Positions 25,825-35,251 are shown, numbered from the stretch's first letter. The stretch: 64,000 nt of DNA from Endotrypanum monterogeii (GCA_000333855.2 CM007340.1:87147-151146); one strand, 5' to 3'. Notes: generated by a model not told the origin, from the letters alone. Translations and numbers: made by a program.

Positions 25825-26758
25825 AACACTAGACGATTACACGCTTTATGAAGCTCCATTATCTGTCTTATAGCGATGTTGCGTTCTCTTCCGCTTTCCG
25901 TCTTCGCGCACTGCTGGTGCCACTGATTGTATCTCTATGTACTGTATGTTTTTTTAATTTATAGTTATTATCGTGTGCTTGTGTACGTGTGTGTGTCCGT
26001 CGTCGCGTGTGGAAAAAAGGAATAGAGATGTTTCGGTACGATGAAGAGAGGTAATATCTTATGGCTATGAGGAAAAAAAAAGAGAAATCTACCCTAGCAA
26101 CACGCTTCCACAACACACCACAAGATCAAACACCAGTAGACAACGACGACAGGCTTACATTTGTGTGCAACTGAGACTAGCGTGTGCTGATGCACGCTTA
26201 AGGTCTATCTCTGCAAGTTAGTCCTAAATATATATATATATATATATAAATAAAAAAAGAATCTCATCCTTGACTAGGAAAATTTGGCCATATAGAAGAG
26301 GAGGAGGGGGGGGAGAGGTGAGGTGAGGTCAGGACACGAGTGCGCACATAAAAAGTTATGTTTCTTTCTGTTTTCCCTCTTCCTTCCTTTCATTCCTTTT
26401 TTTTTTTTCCTGTCAGTGGGCGAGAGACACATGTCTTCTTTTGACGCCCTGTGCAATTCTAGCTCTCGCTCTCCGTCGCACTACTCTTTTCACGCTCCTC
26501 CTTCCTTTTTTTTTCCCGGCACCTGCTCACCCGATAGTACTTGCCCATATATCGACGCGTACGGCCCGGCGGTGTTTTGATATATACATATACATATATA
26601 TATATATATATATATTCCGCACTCCGCTTGCCTCTGCCACGTCAGCTGCTTTGACAGCGATATCTTTTTCTGATCGTCTGATTATTCCTTCCTTGTTGAA
26701 CTCGCTATCTTACAGTACAGAGTGCAAAGGCAAACAAACACACACGCACACACACACA

Positions 26759-26774
26759 CACTTTTTTCCCTTAG
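26759..26774 (+). promoter_or_regulatory. Short pyrimidine tract and splice acceptor
   Basis: CTTTTTTCCCTTAG follows a (CA)n run, with the AG at 26773-26774, 38 bases before the ATG of the small membrane protein gene. Confidence 0.45.
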
Positions 26775-26812
26775 CCTGAGATTCGAGTGTGTTGTTGAGT
26801 GAAGGAAAAATA

Positions 26813-27067
26813 ATGTTGCGCCGCTCACATGTGATACGTGGCGGCTTCTCGCAGGAGGCCTTTCACCGAATGACGAAGTACATCACCTCTCGTAACCCAA
26901 ATGAGAAGTATTTGCGCACGGGTCACATCGTCCTGGAGACGATGAAGCGCTACCACTCGTACATCCTTGTAGTCGCTCTTATCAGCACCTTTACGATCTA
27001 CGACCACCGCACGCACCCAGAGCGGATGCCGGGTGCCACGCATGACGGTCGCTCCTTGGTGCTGTAA
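26813..27067 (+). CDS. Small (84-residue) single-pass membrane protein, probably mitochondrial
   Basis: The start is the ATG at 26813, 38 bases after a good TTAG acceptor; a non-ATG extension of eight codons is not needed. The product begins MLRRSHVIRGGFSQEAF, basic and without acids for the first 14 residues, suggesting mitochondrial import. One hydrophobic segment lies at ~residues 50-63, followed by a short hydrophilic tail. Size and layout resemble small subunits of trypanosomatid respiratory complexes or ATP synthase, but no family is recognised. It stands alone between a 3-kb and a 0.75-kb intergenic stretch. Codon use looks ordinary and it ends in TAA. It is probably real because of amino-acid composition, position and splice signal. 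Confidence 0.75.
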   Translation: MLRRSHVIRGGFSQEAFHRMTKYITSRNPNEKYLRTGHIVLETMKRYHSYILVVALISTFTIYDHRTHPERMPGATHDGRSLVL

Positions 27068-27822
27068 TAATACAGGGTGGTGCTGAGGTGCGTCGTCCCC
27101 CGGTTCTTTGTCGATTCGATTCCCTTTCTTGTTTTTGCGGCGCAATCGGGCCAAGCAGTATTTCGCAGCTGTTCGCATGTGTCTGCGTGTGTCTGTCTGT
27201 GCATGTATGTAAGTGCATGCTTGCATGTGTTTGTGTTTGTATGTCTGAGAGGGCTCGCACTGAAGGTTTTCGATCATTTTTTCCGTACTTTGCTTTTTCT
27301 GGGTTGACGCAACTGTTTTGAAGAGTTGCAAAAAAAAAATAAACAGATATGAAAAGTTTGAACAGTCATCATGGTACGCGGATGTTTTTCTGTTTCGGAT
27401 TTACTTTTCTGAATAGGGTGTGCAGTAGGAGGAGGAAGTGTCTGGCAGAAGTGTTTTTTTTTTCTCGGGGGTAGGGGTCATCTTTGGCGCTTTCCGCCAT
27501 GTATGTCTGTGTGCGTGTGGGTTTGCGGTCGCACCCGCTCCGACTCCAAATCACTTCCTCTATCGCGCCAGTGCACCAGAGCAATAACATATTTGTGGTA
27601 TGAAAATTTATGTGATGTGCGTATTTTCGGAGGGCGTTTTTATTTTCTTCTTCTCCCCCCATCTCCCTTTCTTGTCCTTGCCCTCTTTCTGCACGGTTTT
27701 CTCTAAGCAGCCTGTTTCACGCCTTCGCTTTCTCCGCTCACCCACCCTGACACAGAAGCAGCAGACAATTCATAAGCGACTAGAACACACGTCTTCTACG
27801 AGGGGATTCTATTGGTGTTATC
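27068..27822 (+). other. Intergenic region with strong splice signal
   Basis: No gene is seen. A T/C-rich tract at ~27646-27705 ends in TAAGCAG with the AG at 27709-27710, about 112 bases before the next ATG. This is one of the clearest acceptor sites in the window. Confidence 0.65.
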
Positions 27823-29901
27823 ATGCAACGCCATCACAAGCCTGGCCCACAGTCGCGTGGTGCACTGTCGCAGGGCCCGAGGCATGTGCCGAAGACCCAA
27901 ACCAAATCACGAGGAAAACCATCCCCGCGTGTGGGGAAAGGTGCCGTGACTTCCGAGTCGGGTAGCGACGGACTGACGGCGGCCCAGCAGATGGAGGCCC
28001 AAGCTGCACGCAGCGCTGTTGCAGGGGCGATGGGAAAAAGTTTTCCACAAGTCGCAAAAAAATTTGTGGAGTCGATCTCACTTGATGTAGATGTGGAGAC
28101 GACAAGACAGCTGCTCTTAAGTAAAAAAGGTTTTGTTGCCCTGCCGTCCTCAATGGGTGTCTTGTGCCGTCAGCTGCGGAAGCTAGACTTGTCAGGCAAC
28201 GATCTCACAGATCTCAGCCCAATGGCGACACTGCAGCAGCTCTCTAATTTAAATCTCGCGCACAACGACCGACTTGCCTCGCTGAAGGGCTTATCGGGGA
28301 CGTGTTTATCTGTTTTGAATATTTCCTTCTGCGCCGTGGAGTCGCTGGAGGGACTTGAGCACACTGCCCTCACCCTGCGTACCTTTATTGCCAACGATAA
28401 CCGTTTGCATTTCCACTCTCCCATATTCGGCGCCGTCGCCACGCCGGTGGGTGAGAAGGCCGTCGAGTGGATGGCCGCGCGTGAGCACCTACCCGAGGCC
28501 ATGCGGGGAGGCCTCGACACCAGCGAGGCTGTTCTGCAAGCGGTGGCGCAGAAAAACTACATCATTTTTTCTACTTTCCAGCAATGCGAAACCGTTGTAC
28601 TGTCTCGGAACACGCGTCTGTGTCATTTTTACCCGACGTGGTGCGCGGGGGAGGCAGCGGCAGCGTTGGGCGCAGCTCCAGGTCGCGGGAGTGCAGTGGC
28701 GGGTGACGAAGGCGGTGATGAAACACCCGACGACGTCTCCAACACGTCTGCTGACGGTGACGACGAATCCCCACGAGGTGAGCCGAGGCGCCGTTGTCCC
28801 ACTGCTCAGCGACACCGTGCTGGCGAGGGAGCTTCATCGTCGATGTCCCAGTCGGGTTCCGCGGGTGCTAGGGAGCTAGCGGAAGACTCACCCGAGATGG
28901 TGGCCTACCAGCAGCGGCGGTCAGCTCTTGCTCTTGCGCACCCGCTGTCTGTCTTCGAACAGCTCCCACGTCTGAAAAAACTTTCCTTGAGCGGCTGTGA
29001 ACTGCACTCGTTACCCGTGCGGTGGTTCCTGCCCAAAGTGACCGAGTTGCGGCTTGCACAGAACCATCTCACGTCTCTACAACCGGATGGAGTTATTTTG
29101 CGCTCCTTGCATATCCTTGACATAAGCAACAACCTCTTCACTTCTGTGGAGACTGTGCGGCGGTGTCGCTACCTGGAGCAGCTGAACGTGCGTGGCAACC
29201 CTCTCATCGAGCAAGGTGTCCTGCAGGACAGAGCACGTGGGCTCACGAAGCCGGAGCTTGACCCCGAGGAGACGGCGGTGACTCCTACCTCCGGCACTGG
29301 TCCACTGCCAATCACGGTGCAGCAGCGCGTCTTGCGTTTGTTTCCCAGTATAAATCTGCTGGACGGACAGCCATTGATGCCAGTAGAGCAGGTGCATGCC
29401 GCATACATGCAGAGGAATGCGCGATCGGTCGTTGAGGGGATGAAGACACCTGGAAAGGACGATGGCGACGACACAGTCATCGTCAATGCTTTGCATGGGA
29501 TGTCTGAGAAGGCCTGTGGTGCACACACTGCTTTGGGTGAAGAAGAGCAAGGTGTGACCTCTGGTGAAGCATCGCGCACGGCCGCGACAGCGTGCAGCGA
29601 GGCACCACCCCCTGCCTTTAAAGCACGCCGTATAGACCCTACTGTAATTGCTGCCGAGGCGGATGAGAGGGACGTCGTCGTCGAAGCTCCCACATCTGTT
29701 GTCAAAGCTCAACATGCATCGATCGTGCGGCGGGAGCGTGTGCTGCTGCACCGTAGGCCCACAGCGGCTTCAGAGAATGACAGGAGCATGGCGGAGCCAA
29801 AGCGGAAGTACAGCAAGACTATGACCTCATCCCCCGCTGTTGTTTACGGTCAGTTAGCCGTCACTAAGCTGCTCGAGAAGAGTCGTACCAGCGCGTGGTA
29901 G
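27823..29901 (+). CDS. Leucine-rich-repeat protein (SDS22-like repeats)
   Basis: The 692-residue protein has a basic Gln/Gly-rich N-terminus, then two blocks of leucine-rich repeats. The first block spans ~residues 115-190 (LRKLDLSGNDLTDL, LSNLNLAHNDRL, LSVLNISFC). The second spans ~375-515 (LKKLSLSGCELHSLP, VTELRLAQNHL, LHILDISNNLF, LEQLNVRGNPL) and ends in a capping motif of the form RVLRLFPSINLLDG, as in SDS22/LRRcap proteins. A long acidic Gly/Ser-rich insertion (~285-365) splits the blocks. The C-terminal ~150 residues are charged and probably disordered. Such proteins often act as phosphatase adaptors or flagellar scaffolds; which applies here is unknown. The start is the ATG downstream of the splice AG at 27710. 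Confidence 0.85.
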   Translation: MQRHHKPGPQSRGALSQGPRHVPKTQTKSRGKPSPRVGKGAVTSESGSDGLTAAQQMEAQAARSAVAGAMGKSFPQVAKKFVESISLDVDVETTRQLLLSKKGFVALPSSMGVLCRQLRKLDLSGNDLTDLSPMATLQQLSNLNLAHNDRLASLKGLSGTCLSVLNISFCAVESLEGLEHTALTLRTFIANDNRLHFHSPIFGAVATPVGEKAVEWMAAREHLPEAMRGGLDTSEAVLQAVAQKNYIIFSTFQQCETVVLSRNTRLCHFYPTWCAGEAAAALGAAPGRGSAVAGDEGGDETPDDVSNTSADGDDESPRGEPRRRCPTAQRHRAGEGASSSMSQSGSAGARELAEDSPEMVAYQQRRSALALAHPLSVFEQLPRLKKLSLSGCELHSLPVRWFLPKVTELRLAQNHLTSLQPDGVILRSLHILDISNNLFTSVETVRRCRYLEQLNVRGNPLIEQGVLQDRARGLTKPELDPEETAVTPTSGTGPLPITVQQRVLRLFPSINLLDGQPLMPVEQVHAAYMQRNARSVVEGMKTPGKDDGDDTVIVNALHGMSEKACGAHTALGEEEQGVTSGEASRTAATACSEAPPPAFKARRIDPTVIAAEADERDVVVEAPTSVVKAQHASIVRRERVLLHRRPTAASENDRSMAEPKRKYSKTMTSSPAVVYGQLAVTKLLEKSRTSAW

Positions 29902-30064
29902 AAGTGTACGTGTGTAGCCGTGTGTATGTGTGTGTGTGTGTGTCTCACGCCCAGCGTTATTTGTGTGATGACGATTGGGTCTGCTCCAAATCATGGATTT
30001 ATGGTATGCCCATGCACACACACACACACACACACGCTGGCGCTTCTGCACGGTCGTCGGCAGT

Positions 30065-30092
30065 TCTGAGTCCTGAGTCCTGAATCCTGAAT
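30065..30092 (+). repeat. TCCTGA(G/A) heptamer array
   Basis: About four tandem copies of a seven-base unit, TCCTGAG or TCCTGAA, lie in the 3' flank of the leucine-rich-repeat gene. Confidence 0.8.
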
Positions 30093-30665
30093 CCTCATCC
30101 GGCCCCCGCCACCCCTAATCCCTCCTTTCCTTGCTGGTGTGTCTAAGAATTGATTTTGAACGTATAAACGCCTCACGTAAGCGGTGGAACTTCAGAAAAT
30201 ATAGACTTCAGGTTTGTGACCGCACCCCAGCAGCTAGGGTATCTGCTCCCTCTTTTCCCAGCGACTTGTTCTCGTCGGTGTTCCAAAGCATGTCATGTGA
30301 TGACCTGAATGTGTATGGATATTGAGTGACACGCATCAATACGAGTTTCTCTTCTCCCCCCATCTTTCTCTTTCCGTAAGGAAGGCACGAACGCTTCCTG
30401 GAGATATCATAAAACTCTTCTGCTCCCTCATTTTTTTCAGTTTTCACTGCGGGCTCGGGGTCCTGGCCACTGTTGACAAGGTTTTTCTGTATCAGTCAGT
30501 TGGCGGGCTCGTGGAGCGAGGTGGGTGCGGGTGTACGGATGTAGATGCATACGCGGTGAGACAAGGGGCGCTGCACTTGTCTTCTCTACTTACCTGCGGG
30601 GAGTAAAAAAAAAAACCATCGTATAATCCGGAGCGCTCTCGCCCCCCCCCCCCCCCTCCTCCTCC

Positions 30666-30675
30666 NNNNNNNNNN
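30666..30675. other. Assembly gap (10 N) inside a C/T-rich run
   Basis: Ten unknown bases lie between a C-run and tandem CCCCTCC units, so the gap is probably an unresolved low-complexity tract. Confidence 1.
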
Positions 30676-30907
30676 TCCCCTCCCTCCCCTCCCTCCCCTC
30701 CCGTTTGCGTCTCAGTTGGGGATACCAGTGCTCAGTGTCGGCCTATATTTCATAGGTAAGGCGGTGGGACTGCCTGTGCAGTGCAGCAGTGGCAACGCGG
30801 GCCCAGTTAGTTTTTTTTTTTTTTTTTTGTCATTTCTTTTGTAAATCTTTCCATCTGAGTGGTACGACATCGCCCTCTCTGACCTCTGTTTGCTGACACC
30901 GGTTCTG

Positions 30908-31816
30908 ATGTTTGAAGAGGCGCTGCGAAGGGCGCCACGGGAAGAGCTCGTGGAGCACATTCAACTCCAGCGCGAGTTGATCCAGCGTCTCCACCGGCGC
31001 GTCCTCGAGCTGGAGAGCTCCCTGGAGAGAGTGTACGTGTCTTCGGGCGTTGGGGGTGGTACGGCCGGGGCCTCCGACTTCCCAGTGGCTCGGTCTGAAC
31101 AGCAGCACACTTATCATTCCAGCGACGCTCATTACGAACCCTTGACCCCAGTCGACTCTCAGGAGATAGATGGTGTGTCTCGTGGCGTGCTGACAGCAGC
31201 GGCGAGTACGCGCTTCGCCACTTCGCATGACGTAGAGTCGGCCGATTGCAACCAATCCCGGGGCGTGACTGACGGCGGAGCTATTTCGGCACCGATGCCG
31301 CGCCGGCAACCCCCGCATCCCCATACAGAGAACAAGGCTTCAGCGTCTGTGGCGCTGATGTCCTCGTATCGGCGATCAACAGACGCAGGTGCTGAGATAG
31401 TGACGTCTACTCCTATGTTTGGTGCATCACCCGAACCTGCATCGCCCATGGCGGTGCCATCATCATCTGCTGCACTCACCACATCATCAGTGGACCACCC
31501 GACGGTGTTGGAAGGAATTAGAGAGATCAACTACGTGCTCGCTGCTCACCGAGCTGGACGACCAGCTCTCCCACTTGCAGTGGTGGAGGAGCTGGAGGGA
31601 ATTCGTACAGGGTTGCTGCAGGGCATCACGCACATCTACATGGTAGATGATAGAGACGACGTGACAGCGCTGGAGACCGTGACGGCACGTCAAGCCCACA
31701 TTGCCCTCTCAAAGGCTGATACAATGACTTCTCAACGCAGGACGGCTGCTCCTATGCGTGAGGGCGGTGCTGATGACGTCAGCGACCTGTTCCGCGTGTG
31801 TCCTCGATGGATTTAG
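30908..31816 (+). CDS. Unknown protein with N-terminal coiled coil
   Basis: The start is the ATG at 30908 (MFEEALRRAPREEL); an upstream extension relies on a TTG codon. The 302-residue product is not recognised. Residues ~8-45 are a heptad-like helix rich in Leu, Glu, Arg and Gln (LQRELIQRLHRRVLELESSL), a likely coiled coil for self- or partner-association. Residues ~50-195 are Ser/Thr/Ala-rich and probably disordered. A second helical, more conserved-looking segment (~200-275) contains LEGIREINYVLAAHRAGRP. There is no signal peptide or membrane segment. It lies 49 bases after a possible splice acceptor. Length and composition suit a cytoskeletal or basal-body protein, but this is only a guess. 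Confidence 0.7.
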   Translation: MFEEALRRAPREELVEHIQLQRELIQRLHRRVLELESSLERVYVSSGVGGGTAGASDFPVARSEQQHTYHSSDAHYEPLTPVDSQEIDGVSRGVLTAAASTRFATSHDVESADCNQSRGVTDGGAISAPMPRRQPPHPHTENKASASVALMSSYRRSTDAGAEIVTSTPMFGASPEPASPMAVPSSSAALTTSSVDHPTVLEGIREINYVLAAHRAGRPALPLAVVEELEGIRTGLLQGITHIYMVDDRDDVTALETVTARQAHIALSKADTMTSQRRTAAPMREGGADDVSDLFRVCPRWI

Positions 31817-32410
31817 ATGTCATTGGGACCACGCGGGCGGGAGGGGGAGGGAACTCATGTATTCGGAGGAGCACTGGTGGCCACGGTTGCAGTCACATCC
31901 GCTCGAGGAGTTGGACAGTCCACCTGACGTGGATGGGTTTGGGTGGAGACTTCTTTTGTATTTTTATTCATTCCGTATGCGTTCCTCATGCATTTCCCCT
32001 TTGTCCTTCCCCTCCCTCCTTGATACCCCGCCTACAGGTGCACATGCCGATACTACCTCGCGTGCTTTCGGCTCTTCTTATGATCTGAGCGAACGGACGC
32101 TGACGTATTCAAAGAAACCTGCATTCTGTTCTCCTGTCTGGTGTGTGTGCCTGTGGTAGCAACACACCGCCACATCGTCGTCGTTAATCTATCTTCCTCC
32201 AACTCCATCTTTTCCCATCGCGTTAAGTCGCCAAGTGCACACCCTGAGCGGTGCGCTCTCATCAAATTAAGAGGGGGGGGGATCGGAGAACAAGTCTCAT
32301 CGAAATACACACACACACACAAGTACACACACACAGACCATTTCTGCCCCTCTTCCCCCTGTCCTTTTCTCTGTCGATTCTCCTCGTCCGGTGCTCTCTC
32401 ATTATAGAGA
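31817..32410 (+). other. Intergenic region
   Basis: No gene is seen. It contains a short (CA)n run (~32304-32334) and a pyrimidine tract (32345-32399) that runs almost up to the next ATG. Confidence 0.65.
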
Positions 32411-33595
32411 ATGCAGTTTGTATTTCTCCTGAAGGGTCGGGATGCGACGATGCCTCAGACGCTCGCCAGCAACCGACTCTTCGTTGTGGCATCTCGGGAG
32501 ACGACTCATCGTTCTCGCCGCGCGAGGGACCGAGACAAAAAATATAGCGCTGCCGTCCCTGCAACCGGCGCGCCACTGCAGATTTCAGGCTCTCGGCTGA
32601 GAGACCTCTGCTGGGAGGCGTCTCCCCTCTCCTCCACGTTCTCGCTGGAGAAGGATGATCTCACGTTCAACTGTGTAATGGCGCAGACACCATATGCTGG
32701 TCGCACCGCCGACGTGAGCCTCGAGTCGATGCCGCTGTGCGTGATCGCTGCGGATTCTCTCGACCACATATTTTTCAACGTCAACGAAGATCTCTTGCAA
32801 GAAGGCCGTCTAGTTGTTTTTACATACGCAGAGAATCTCCTGCACGTCGGTATCGATGCCAATGCGTGGGGGGAGCGTCGCCTGGCGGTTGTCCGGACCA
32901 GCGGGGGTGTCGCGGACGGTGCTGTTCGCTGTGGATTCGGGACTAGCGGCAATTGTACCTACCCGGCGGCTGAGGTGTCCACCAGTGGGGCGGCTCCTCC
33001 TCCTCTTGGCGCTGAAGGGGATAACAGTGCAGTGCTCACCAAGCGAGCGCGCCGTGATGAGATTTTGTGGGGGGAAGAGGATCCTGCTCGGTCGGCTCGC
33101 CGCGTTGAATCGCCGCACAGGCCGCACTCTCCTCTGAAGAAGGAGCATGCGTTGGCTGTCGTCCCGTCTCTGGTGAGCAGCGAGGACATCAAGGAGCTGA
33201 ATGAATTAATCGACGATGGAAAGCTCTCGAGCCTCGACGCGAGTCTGGCAAACTTTTTCTGTTGTCAGTGTTATCACTTGCCGCTTTTGACGCTGACCAT
33301 GTCCTGCTGCGGGGCGGTGCTCTGTCAGATGTGCGCACCGACGCCCCCGACCGTGGAAGCTGTTTCGGTTGCCGATCGTGTGTGCCCCGTTTGCGGCGAG
33401 GAGCCACTTGACCCCCCGTTAAGTCATCAGGCCCGCGACGCACAAGTATCCACATTGGTCAAGGAGCTCAAGGTGATGTATTTTCCTCAGCTCCGTGCAA
33501 TTCGAGAATCCCGGCAGGTGCAAGCAATATCATCGTCACCATCACAACAGCCTTTTCTCGAGCCCAACGCTTCAGTTCTTGGAACGCCGCGTTGA
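32411..33595 (+). CDS. RING/U-box-like zinc-finger protein
   Basis: The 394-residue protein has a C-terminal cysteine-rich domain (~residues 282-330): CCQC, then a loop, CCGAVLCQMC, then CPVCGE. The spacing and the CCG-LC element resemble the RING/U-box-like finger of RBBP6/Mpe1-type mRNA 3'-end factors and other ubiquitin ligases. The N-terminal ~130 residues (a mixed beta-rich region) are unrecognised, so the RBBP6 idea is tentative. A basic, Ser-rich linker precedes the finger. Two starts are possible: the ATG at 32411, only a few bases after AGs that end a pyrimidine tract, or the in-frame ATG at 32450 (MPQTLASNRLF). The stop is followed within four bases by a CG/GT run and repeat A. Confidence 0.8.
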   Translation: MQFVFLLKGRDATMPQTLASNRLFVVASRETTHRSRRARDRDKKYSAAVPATGAPLQISGSRLRDLCWEASPLSSTFSLEKDDLTFNCVMAQTPYAGRTADVSLESMPLCVIAADSLDHIFFNVNEDLLQEGRLVVFTYAENLLHVGIDANAWGERRLAVVRTSGGVADGAVRCGFGTSGNCTYPAAEVSTSGAAPPPLGAEGDNSAVLTKRARRDEILWGEEDPARSARRVESPHRPHSPLKKEHALAVVPSLVSSEDIKELNELIDDGKLSSLDASLANFFCCQCYHLPLLTLTMSCCGAVLCQMCAPTPPTVEAVSVADRVCPVCGEEPLDPPLSHQARDAQVSTLVKELKVMYFPQLRAIRESRQVQAISSSPSQQPFLEPNASVLGTPR

Positions 33596-33596
33596 G

Positions 33597-33599
<3 letters not shown>

Positions 33600-33630
<31 letters not shown>

Positions 33631-33936
33631 TGTGTGTCTGCCGTATTGGGGTACCTGTGGCACCGCGTCGGGGCGACCTGCGGCCGTGAGCGCGCTTGCA
33701 CCAGTTGTAAGGTGACGTGCCGGTGTAGCCAAATCGTATATACACCCAGCTCCCATGAACTACTGTTAGGGGTGTGTGGGTTATCCCCGGGGATGCATTG
33801 CATAGCTACCGGCGTTTGTGGGTGTTGCTGTGAGATGCGTGGGGCGGCGTTGCTGTGACGTGTGTCCACCGCAGCTTTGCGGTGTGTGACGCCTTTTGTG
33901 AAAGGGGCTGCGGATGATCAGGTGGGTGGTGGTGGT
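33600..33936 (+). repeat. Repeat A, copy 2 (with CG/GT lead)
   Basis: The stop codon of the RING-like gene is followed almost directly by (CG)n(GT)n. From 33641 onward the sequence repeats 18093-18389 with near identity. The right edge is sharp: after the shared TGG-rich end the two copies diverge completely. This places the whole element inside the probable 3' UTR. Confidence 0.85.
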
Positions 33937-34067
33937 AGTAGTGATAATTTAGTTTGGGGCACGACTGACTGAATTCTGTTCACCCCTTCTTTCTTCCTCG
34001 CACAGATACACAAATGCAAAAAAAAAAATGGGAGACGTTCGCCTGTTCACCTGACCACTTTCTGTAC

Positions 34068-34099
34068 CTTTCTACTCGTCCTTTTTTTTTCTTTTTCAG
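34068..34099 (+). promoter_or_regulatory. Strong trans-splice acceptor before the ESCO-like gene
   Basis: A pyrimidine tract (about 34068-34097) is followed directly by CAG with the AG at 34098-34099. This would give a 5' UTR of about 216 bases. Confidence 0.6.
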
Positions 34100-34315
34100 G
34101 ACCCTCTCCACCACCCTTCCTCCGCTTCGTGCACTTGCATTGCTGAGGCTGACCGAAGATCGCTTGTTTTGTTTCTGTCAACACCCTCTTCATGTTGCCC
34201 ACAGCTGCTGTGAGCACCGCACACGCTGAGGGAGTGTGAAGGGAGATGCGTTACGCTTTTGCATCTTTTTTTGTATCAGAGAGAGCGTGTTTCTCTTGAA
34301 GTGGGACTGCTTCCC

Positions 34316-35251
34316 ATGGCGGAACATGTCGGACTCTCTGACTTCTCAGGCAGCACACGCGCGCTTCCTCCAACTTGGCGGAGTGTTGCGGATGTCAAGA
34401 AGCATGTCTTTGGTGCAGGTTATGTAGTGACGGAGGATGTCGGCACCTCCTCCGGTGTCGCTGCGCTCCCTATGCTCTTTTTAGATTGTGCCACAATTGT
34501 TCTCTATGGCTTTTTTGCTGATCGAGTCGACCACAAACGCACTCGGGGTACGACTCCTGATCATACCGCAGGTTCCAGTGGAAATGACGATTGTAGGCGA
34601 GGTCAGCGCAGAAGATGCTCCACGATGCAGTCCAACTGTTGTAGCGCAACTTTACGGCGGGTGGTATGGGACGTGCTGCACGATGCGGCCGAATGTATTG
34701 GCTCTACTGGTGCTTTTGGCAATGGTGACTGTGTTGTTGTGGTGCACCTCACGTCCAAAGGGGAAGAGTCCGACTGCTCATCTCCACTCAGGTCAACTAG
34801 CCGCAGACCCTTTTGGGCTGTGGACGGTGTGTGTGTAGCTGAGGACATTCGACAAGCATATAGAGCCTCGTCAACGAGTGAAGGCTCTTCACCCGATCAG
34901 CCAAGGCTGTCGAGCAGCGACGATGCGGGAGCTGGCGATATCACAGTGGGTCCCCACGCTTCCTCTATGCCCCTCTTGGCGGTGAAGAAAAAAAATTGGA
35001 CTCAACCGATTCATATTGGCGATAGCTGGTGCACCGGAGCTCCTTTATGTGGTGTGCGCCTTCTATGGGTATCGACATCTTCACGCGGGCGTGGAGTGGC
35101 GTATGCGATGGTCGAGCAGGCCCGCCGCGCTGTGTGCTACGGTTTCGAGGTGCCGGCAGAGAATGTTGCTTTCAGTGAGCCCACTGCAATGGGCAGCTCA
35201 TTCGCTCGCCGATACCAAAAACGCGAGGATTTCCTTGTGTATCGATATTGA
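34316..35251 (+). CDS. Eco1/ESCO-type cohesin acetyltransferase (divergent)
   Basis: Eco1/Ctf7 (ESCO in animals) acetylates the SMC3 subunit of cohesin in S phase to establish sister-chromatid cohesion. The C-terminal ~80 residues of this 311-residue protein fit the ESCO acetyltransferase domain. They show CGVRLLWVSTSSRGRGVA (strand plus acetyl-CoA loop of the form R-x-x-G-x-A), then a helix, then the family-specific AFSEPTAMGSSFARRY, and a terminal DFLVYRY, matching the usual FSDPTP...F-A-Y...FLVY ending. The N-terminal half has a Cys-rich, low-complexity insertion, and no canonical C2H2 zinc finger is visible. The start is the ATG at 34316; an upstream extension uses a TTG codon. The call rests on the C-terminal motif order; the remainder is unrecognised. 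Confidence 0.8.
   Translation: MAEHVGLSDFSGSTRALPPTWRSVADVKKHVFGAGYVVTEDVGTSSGVAALPMLFLDCATIVLYGFFADRVDHKRTRGTTPDHTAGSSGNDDCRRGQRRRCSTMQSNCCSATLRRVVWDVLHDAAECIGSTGAFGNGDCVVVVHLTSKGEESDCSSPLRSTSRRPFWAVDGVCVAEDIRQAYRASSTSEGSSPDQPRLSSSDDAGAGDITVGPHASSMPLLAVKKKNWTQPIHIGDSWCTGAPLCGVRLLWVSTSSRGRGVAYAMVEQARRAVCYGFEVPAENVAFSEPTAMGSSFARRYQKREDFLVYRY

Larger units (their letters stand above)
23845..26812 (+). other. 3-kb intergenic region, simple-sequence rich
   Basis: No gene is supported. It contains (CA)n at 24483-24505, (GT)n at ~24877-24909, a TA/CATA-rich block at 25726-25824, (TA)n at 26228-26248 and 26579-26615, and (CA)n at ~26738-26760. Between these lie long T/C-rich tracts. It presumably holds the 3' UTR of the leucine-rich-repeat gene and the 5' UTR of the small membrane protein gene. 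A gene for a small RNA cannot be excluded by eye. Confidence 0.65.
29902..30907 (+). other. Intergenic region with repeats and a small gap
   Basis: No gene is seen. It holds a (GT)n run (~29927-29943), a (CA)n run (~30014-30035), a short TCCTGAR heptamer array (~30065-30092), a C-rich run, ten unknown bases (30666-30675), and a T-run (30811-30829) leading to a possible splice AG at 30858-30859 for the next gene. Confidence 0.65.
33596..34315 (+). other. Intergenic region carrying repeat A copy 2
   Basis: No gene is seen. The (CG)n(GT)n run and repeat A occupy 33599-33936. After that comes a T/C-rich approach and a strong splice acceptor (AG at 34098-34099). Confidence 0.7.

Noticed and set aside
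29077..29751. 224-codon antisense frame under the second leucine-rich-repeat gene
   Set aside because: It is opposite a well-supported coding frame in GC-rich DNA, with no domain.
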